A stretch of 64,000 bases of DNA from Carnobacterium pleistocenium FTR1. GTDB taxonomy: Bacteria; Bacillota; Bacilli; Lactobacillales; Carnobacteriaceae. Made by a program: the position numbers and the translations under genes. The stretch covers positions 1,860,001 through 1,924,000 of the forward strand of contig NZ_JQLQ01000002.1 in NCBI RefSeq assembly GCF_000744285.1, read 5' to 3'. A model generated the notes under the pieces. The model was given only the letters and a program-made list of their open reading frames with translations, did no database searches and had not been told where the DNA came from. This document shows, piece after piece, positions 58,859 through 64,000 of this stretch (the first letter of the stretch is position 1; every line of letters begins with the position of its first letter).

Positions 58859-59815
58859 ATGAAAAAATTATTACTAGTTACGGCTACTATCATAGCAGGA
58901 CTTACAATTGCCGGCTGTTCTGATAGTACTGTTGCCTCTTCAACTGCAGGAAAAATTACAGAGGAAGAGTTTTATGACTCAATGAAAGAAACTGTAGGAA
59001 CAAGTATGTTACAACAATTAATCATTAAAGATGTTTTAACAGATTTATATGGTGAAGTTGTTACAGATGAAGTAGTAGATAAACAATATACTACTGAAGA
59101 AACTTCTATGGGTGGAGCCGAAGCATTTGAAAATGTTATGTTGCAACAAGGTTATACTCCTGATAACTATAAAGACACGATTCGTTTAAATCTTTTAATT
59201 GAAGAAGCAGTAAAAGATAAAACTGAGTTTACTGAAGAAGAAATTCAAACTGCTTATGATGCATATGTGGCACCAGTCAAAGCAGCTCATATTCTTGTAG
59301 AAGATGAGGAAACAGCAAAAGATCTTATCACTCAATTAAATGATGGTGCTGATTTTGCAGAACTTGCTACTGAAAATTCAGCAGATACTGCTACTGCAGC
59401 TAATGGTGGAGAAATAACTTTTTCAACCGGTGAAATGGTTGCTGAATTCGAAGAAGCCGCACTTGCTTTAGAAGAAGGCGAAACAACAACTGAACCAGTC
59501 GCTACAGAATATGGCTTCCATATTATTAAAATGATTGAAAAACCTGAAAAAGGATCATTAGAAGAAGAAACTGACACTATAGAAGAACAATTATTAACAA
59601 CTAAATTGGCTGATAGTGCTTATATTCAAGAAGTTATTTCAGGAATCATGCAAGATGCTAACATTCTTATCGAAGATGAAGACTTGTCTACTGCCATGGA
59701 TTCTTACTTGGTAACTGAAGAAGAGTCTGCTACTGAAGAATCTGCTACTGAAGAATCTGCTACTGAAGAGCCTGCTACTGAAGAGCCTGCTACTGAAGAG
59801 TCTGCTGCTGAATAA
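58859..59815 (+). CDS. prsA: Foldase lipoprotein PrsA
   Basis: A 318-residue lipoprotein (lipobox IAGC, C20). A parvulin-type peptidyl-prolyl isomerase domain (VKAAHILVEDEETAK to YGFHIIKMIEKPEKG) follows an N-terminal chaperone-like region. It helps exported proteins fold at the outer face of the membrane. The C-terminal ATEE(S/P) repeat is extra. Own promoter; strong terminator after it. Confidence 0.93.
   Translation: MKKLLLVTATIIAGLTIAGCSDSTVASSTAGKITEEEFYDSMKETVGTSMLQQLIIKDVLTDLYGEVVTDEVVDKQYTTEETSMGGAEAFENVMLQQGYTPDNYKDTIRLNLLIEEAVKDKTEFTEEEIQTAYDAYVAPVKAAHILVEDEETAKDLITQLNDGADFAELATENSADTATAANGGEITFSTGEMVAEFEEAALALEEGETTTEPVATEYGFHIIKMIEKPEKGSLEEETDTIEEQLLTTKLADSAYIQEVISGIMQDANILIEDEDLSTAMDSYLVTEEESATEESATEESATEEPATEEPATEESAAE
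59726..59812 (+). repeat. ATEE(S/P) 15-bp tandem repeat at the PrsA C-terminus
   Basis: Six units of about 15 bp (TCTGCTACTGAAGAA with TCT/CCT changes) code for an acidic tail. Units are less uniform than in sftA. Confidence 0.85.
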
Positions 59816-59862
59816 TCATTCAGCTCTCTGAAAGTTCAATAAAGTAGTTATTTATATTAGAT

Positions 59863-59913
59863 AACAAGTAAAAAGGGTTTAGGACTAATGTCCTAAACCC
59901 TTTTTACTTGTTT
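59863..59913. terminator. Bidirectional terminator prsA / yhaM
   Basis: Perfect stem AACAAGTAAAAAGGGTTTAG with a short loop between convergent genes. Confidence 0.95.
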
Positions 59914-60877
59914 AATTTTCGTTAGTCTTTTCTGATTCATTTGGCTTATAAAATGATCGATTATCTAATGCAAAGATTCTCTCTGTAAATAAACCAGGTT
60001 CAGTTTTATTTAACGAAGAATTCAACATAGTTATAGTCGCATCTAGATTATCAATCATAGATAAAATTTCAGCTTCTCTTAGTTTCGGTCTAACCGGGGA
60101 ACCATATTCAAGCTGTCCATGGTGGGCTAAAACCATATGTTTTAAAAGGAGTACATCTTCACTTTTTTCATCAATTTTTAGTGCAATACAGGCTTTTGTA
60201 ATTTCTTCATCTACAATAACAATATGTCCTAATAGATTTCCTTCTAACGTATATTCAGTAGCAATCGCCCCAGAAAGTTCAACGATTTTACCTAAGTCAT
60301 GCAAAATAACTCCTGAATAAAGTAAAGGCCGATTAATTTCCTTGTATTGATCCGCTAACGTCTTCGCGATTCTCAACATTGACACCGTATGAAAAGCTAG
60401 ACCACCAGTAAAAGCGTGGTGAAACCTTTTTGCTGCTGGATACTGGAAGAAAGATTTTTGATGATGATTTAATAAAAAGCGTACAATACGGTTCATATTG
60501 GCATTCGTAATTTCAAACAAAGTATCATTTATTTCTTCCAACATATCTTCTTTTTTTAATGGTGCTCTTTCAACGTATAAATCTGGATTATCTGGATCGC
60601 CAGATTTCGTTCCCATAATTTTAAATAATTTAATTTGAGGGTTTCCTTGGTATAATTCTCGTTTTCCAGAAACTTTCACAACTTTTCCGGCAGTAAAGGC
60701 AGCAATATCCTCTTCCGGTGCGTCCCAGTATTTACCATCCATTTGACCACTTTTATCTTGAAATGTAAAAGCAATAAATTTTTTGCCATTTTTTGCAACT
60801 CGAATATCTGCAGATTTAATTAATAAATAAAGCTCAAAGGTCTCATCGTTCTTATACTCAAATAATCTTTTCCCCAT
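59912..60877 (-). CDS. yhaM: 3'-5' exoribonuclease YhaM
   Basis: A 321-residue nuclease: N-terminal OB fold (KNGKKFIAFTFQDKSGQMDGKYWD) and an HD domain with HHAFTGGLAFHTVSM..LHDLGKI and VLAHHG. It trims RNA and single-stranded DNA ends. Last gene of yhaO-yhaN-yhaM. Confidence 0.95.
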   Translation of the reverse strand: MGKRLFEYKNDETFELYLLIKSADIRVAKNGKKFIAFTFQDKSGQMDGKYWDAPEEDIAAFTAGKVVKVSGKRELYQGNPQIKLFKIMGTKSGDPDNPDLYVERAPLKKEDMLEEINDTLFEITNANMNRIVRFLLNHHQKSFFQYPAAKRFHHAFTGGLAFHTVSMLRIAKTLADQYKEINRPLLYSGVILHDLGKIVELSGAIATEYTLEGNLLGHIVIVDEEITKACIALKIDEKSEDVLLLKHMVLAHHGQLEYGSPVRPKLREAEILSMIDNLDATITMLNSSLNKTEPGLFTERIFALDNRSFYKPNESEKTNEN

Positions 60878-60911
60878 TTGAATCCCTCTTTCTATTCACT
60901 ACTTTTCTTTA

Positions 60912-63755
60912 TTATAACATTTCTACTTGTTCTTTTCGAAAAACATCTGTAACTGATTCATCAAATGTAAAATAAAACACTTGTACGTCTTCACTAATTT
61001 GCTCTAATAGTTGATACATTTCTTTTTTACGTTGTCGATCAAAATTCACGAAACCATCATCAACTAATAACGGGAGTTGAATTAGGTCATTGGCATTTTT
61101 TACAAATGAAAAACGCAAAGCAACATAGAGTTGTTCAGCTGTTGCTTGAGATAGTTCAAAAGCTTCAAATAAAGTACCGTCTTTTCTTTGAACCGTGATT
61201 GTCTGATCTTTCAAAAAAACATTTTCATAGTTACCTTTTGTTAAAGTATTGAAAAAATATGCAGTGTCTCGAATAGTGGCTGGGAAACGATCTTTTCTGG
61301 CTTTAGTTAATGTACGTTCAATAAGTTCAGCCGCTATCTTGTATACGGTCCATTCATCAACTAGAATTTGTGTTTCACTTTTTAAATTGGCATATTCTTG
61401 CAGCAATTCTGAATACTCTCCACCAACTTCTAAATTTTTCAAAGCAACTTCTATTTTAATTTTTTTGTTTAAGGTACTTTCGATTGCTTCCTTTAAATGT
61501 TTAAATTTTATCTTTATACCTTGAATACTTTCCAGTAAGGCAGCCTTATCACGATAGGTTTCAAGCAATTCGCTGTATTCGCCAACCTGCTGCTCTAATA
61601 AATTTAATCGAGCAATTTTTATTGTTAATTCTTCACTTAATACATATTTCTTGCGAAATTCTTCTTCTGTTTTAACTTTAATAGAATGTAAAAGATGTAT
61701 ACGCTTTTGTTCAAATTCTTTTTGTTGCATAATGAATTGCTCAATATATTGATGAACTGCTTTTTGCTGCTTTGCAAGATTTTTAATTTTTTCTTCATCA
61801 GCTGTAACTTCTTTGAAAAAATGTTTTATTCCCTCAATCAATTGTTCGTGGTTAGTCCAGTCAACAAAAATAACAGGTTCCAAGTAACTAATTTCCTCTT
61901 TCCACATGGCAACTCTTTCTTCTTTTTTTCTTAACTGTTTTTGTTTCTCCTGTATACTGTTAGCTTTCTCTCTTATTCCTTCAAAAATATCAACTTTTTC
62001 TACTAATTCTTTTATCAGATAATGTAATGGGTAACCATATTCTCGTTTTAATAACTGAAATTCTTGTTCAATAATCGATTTTTGGCTATTGGCTTTTTCA
62101 CTTTGAGACTGTTTTTCATTTAATTCAAGAATCACTTGATCGATTTCTGCAAGTTTTTCTCTCCATTGTTTTCGGATCTCCGTTTGCTGGATATATTCTT
62201 CAAACGAATATGGATATTCTTTGATTTCTTCTTTTTTACTTACAATCTTTCTTTTCTTAATCATTGACCATATACTATAAAAAGCTGATCCCAAACCAAT
62301 AACTATGAGTAGTAAGCCAATTTCATTAGAAAGATATTGACCTAACGCACTTAAGAGTAGTCCACCTATTAAGCTAACAAGGTTTTTCTTGCTGAATGAA
62401 TTTATCCTTTTCTTTGCTACCTTAGTATCCGCAAACTGATTAAAATTGCTCTTTTCTAACTGATCGTTTACTTCTTGGTAGGTTTGATTATTCCAAAGTC
62501 GTTTTTCCAATTTATCAAGTTGATCCCCTAAGGATTCTTGTTGAAAATTCAAAAACGCTATACGTTCGATTAATTGTTTTTCACATAAATTAATTTGATT
62601 TTGTTTATCGTGTAATTCATTTAATTTATTTCGACTCTCCACTGTTATAACAGCAGGTATATCTTGTAGCTCCTGTAGCCCCAGTTGTTGCTTTTCACGT
62701 AAAAATTGATATTCAGTCTCTGAAAGGGTTTCTTTAATAAACCCTACCTCTTGTAACGTTGCTTGGATATCATCTAACTGATCCATTAACTGAGTAATTT
62801 TATCCCTATGTTCAATAAAGATTTTTAAAGACCGGGTCTCTTCAGTCTTGTTGTTAAGATAATTCAGCTTTTCTTGTTGTTGGTTAATGGTTAATTTTAG
62901 TTGATTTATTTCTTGATTGTAATGGTTCAGCTGATACAATCCATCTTTAGGCAATTCAACTGAATGTTCTTTCTTTATTTGCTGCTGAATATCTTGCATT
63001 TCACTAAAAAGGACCCAGTTATTTTCTAATTGGTTTAACTTAACTAATTTATCTTCATAATGAGTTTGTTGTTCTTTAAAACTAATTAACTCTTTTTCTA
63101 AGTTATCCTTTTCAAGCAACCAATTCATATACTGACTATTTTTTTCTTTAGCTAATTTCATCTGTTTTCTTTTCGCTTCAACTTCTGCCATTTTTTTATT
63201 GATAATAGTTACGCGCCCATTAGGTTTAAACAACTTGCTTGCTTCTACTTGGAACTTATCTGCAACCTTTAATAACTGTTCATTTCCAATTGTTCCTACA
63301 CTTAAAAAGTAGCGATTTAATTTTTCACGATTTAACTGTTGTACTTTTTGCAGTCCAGTTAAATTAAAAGAGAATAAAGCTTGATAGGTTGCTTTATCAA
63401 GTCCAGATAAAATCTTTTCCAGAAAGTCTTCTCCGCCCGTTTCACCGCTAGCAAAAGTTATTGTCACGTTTCCGTTAGCTTTTCCTCTTACACGTTCAAT
63501 TTGAACATCTCCATATTGAGTTCCAGTCAAAAAGAGCCTTCCGCCATACTGACTGCTGCTTTTAGGCTCGTACCTCAGCTCGGAACTTATCTTAGAAGGA
63601 AATCCAAAAAGAATACTATGAATAAACGACATGATTGTAGTTTTTCCTGCTTCATTTTCACCATAAAATAATTGCAAATTAGTTATATTTTCAATTTTGT
63701 GATCTACCCATTTTCCATAGCCATATATTTCAATTGATTCAATCTTCAAGATCAT
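60912..63755 (-). CDS. yhaN: SbcC-like coiled-coil ATPase YhaN
   Basis: A 947-residue Rad50/SbcC-like protein. Walker A FYGENEAGKTTIMSFIHSI is at the N-terminus; long glutamine- and lysine-rich coiled coils fill the middle with a hydrophobic hairpin (SLIGGLLLSALGQYLSNEIG), and the C-terminal Walker B LPLLVDDGFVNFDRQRK closes the ATPase. It partners the YhaO nuclease in DNA end processing. ATG 63755 is preferred; TTG codons at 63767 or 63746 are possible. It overlaps yhaO by about 17 bases. Confidence 0.85.
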   Translation of the reverse strand: MILKIESIEIYGYGKWVDHKIENITNLQLFYGENEAGKTTIMSFIHSILFGFPSKISSELRYEPKSSSQYGGRLFLTGTQYGDVQIERVRGKANGNVTITFASGETGGEDFLEKILSGLDKATYQALFSFNLTGLQKVQQLNREKLNRYFLSVGTIGNEQLLKVADKFQVEASKLFKPNGRVTIINKKMAEVEAKRKQMKLAKEKNSQYMNWLLEKDNLEKELISFKEQQTHYEDKLVKLNQLENNWVLFSEMQDIQQQIKKEHSVELPKDGLYQLNHYNQEINQLKLTINQQQEKLNYLNNKTEETRSLKIFIEHRDKITQLMDQLDDIQATLQEVGFIKETLSETEYQFLREKQQLGLQELQDIPAVITVESRNKLNELHDKQNQINLCEKQLIERIAFLNFQQESLGDQLDKLEKRLWNNQTYQEVNDQLEKSNFNQFADTKVAKKRINSFSKKNLVSLIGGLLLSALGQYLSNEIGLLLIVIGLGSAFYSIWSMIKKRKIVSKKEEIKEYPYSFEEYIQQTEIRKQWREKLAEIDQVILELNEKQSQSEKANSQKSIIEQEFQLLKREYGYPLHYLIKELVEKVDIFEGIREKANSIQEKQKQLRKKEERVAMWKEEISYLEPVIFVDWTNHEQLIEGIKHFFKEVTADEEKIKNLAKQQKAVHQYIEQFIMQQKEFEQKRIHLLHSIKVKTEEEFRKKYVLSEELTIKIARLNLLEQQVGEYSELLETYRDKAALLESIQGIKIKFKHLKEAIESTLNKKIKIEVALKNLEVGGEYSELLQEYANLKSETQILVDEWTVYKIAAELIERTLTKARKDRFPATIRDTAYFFNTLTKGNYENVFLKDQTITVQRKDGTLFEAFELSQATAEQLYVALRFSFVKNANDLIQLPLLVDDGFVNFDRQRKKEMYQLLEQISEDVQVFYFTFDESVTDVFRKEQVEML

Positions 63756-64000
63756 CACTTCTTTCAAATCCTAGTTGGTTACGAACCAATTCTATAGCTT
63801 CTAGCACTATTTTTTTTCGATAGTGTTCTTCACGTGTTTCTACAACTTCTTCAATCCCTGGGAAATCAAAAAGTGCATTAGTTGATTCGTTAAATAGATT
63901 TTCTTTTTCAATTTCACTTTGTACTTTAGCCCATTGTTCTGGAAAAAGCTTTTGAATAGCAGGTATATGATTTTCAATTTTCATTTGTAATTCTATCTTG
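63739..64000 (-). CDS. yhaO: YhaO nuclease (SbcD-like), C-terminal fragment
   Basis: The frame is open to the window edge and ends at 63739 (..QLGFERSDDLED). Only about 86 C-terminal codons are visible. It has no catalytic motif in this part; the assignment rests on its tight overlap with yhaN and the order yhaO-yhaN-yhaM. Confidence 0.7.
   Translation of the reverse strand, partial: KIELQMKIENHIPAIQKLFPEQWAKVQSEIEKENLFNESTNALFDFPGIEEVVETREEHYRKKIVLEAIELVRNQLGFERSDDLED

Overview
The window is low-GC Firmicutes DNA. Gene content and order (yjb block with relQ/nadK/spxH/mecA/spx, oppBCDF, thrS-dnaI-dnaB-nrdR-coaE-mutM-polA, murC-sftA-ytpR-ytpP, ecsAB-hit-yhaH-prsA-yhaM-yhaN) match the Bacillales/Lactobacillales core. 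Orphan hemY, an OppA pair, D-amino-acid aminotransferase and competence CoiA/MecA suggest a lactic acid bacterium, most plausibly Carnobacterium or a close relative. The genus is an inference; no rRNA or tRNA gene is present.

Layout. 1-8.3 kb: stress and redox block (RluD-type pseudouridine synthase fragment, NAD kinase, RelQ, CYTH protein, SpxH, PepF, CoiA, MecA, Spx). 8.6-12.7 kb: oppBCDF behind a good sigma-A promoter. 13-19.3 kb: a small membrane protein, TrpS, lipoate ligase, MBL hydrolase, HemY-like oxidase and an M42 aminopeptidase. 19.4-23 kb: two tandem OppA lipoproteins. 23.2-23.5 kb: a decayed IS-like relic. 23.5-24.9 kb: infC-rpmI-rplT with a consensus promoter, an L20-type leader and an apparent AUA start for IF3.

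25-34.3 kb is an accessory segment between infC and thrS. It holds a five-gene redox/membrane cluster (NTF2-like, SDR, CrtI-like FAD oxidoreductase, HemG-like flavodoxin, TspO-like protein), a TetR-SulP pair with a promoter and a palindromic operator, two small membrane proteins, and a DUF7000-like gene broken by one nonsense codon.

34.8-50.2 kb is core replication, repair and division: thrS (T-box regulated), dnaI, dnaB, nrdR, coaE, mutM, polA, murC and an SftA-type translocase. The SftA linker carries 25 identical 12-bp units plus 19 identical 6-bp units. 50-54.3 kb: ytpR, usp, thioredoxin-like ytpP, M42 peptidase, ytzB-like, trmB and ytmP. 54.7-64 kb: D-amino-acid aminotransferase, ecsBA, then hit, yhaH, prsA, yhaM, yhaN and a partial yhaO.

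Most transcription is leftward, with clear intrinsic terminators between units. The likeliest understudied system is the five-gene cluster at 25.0-29.5 kb. A promoter that feeds straight into a terminator upstream of ytmP, and the rare start codons of infC and the TetR gene, are the most distinctive regulatory signals.
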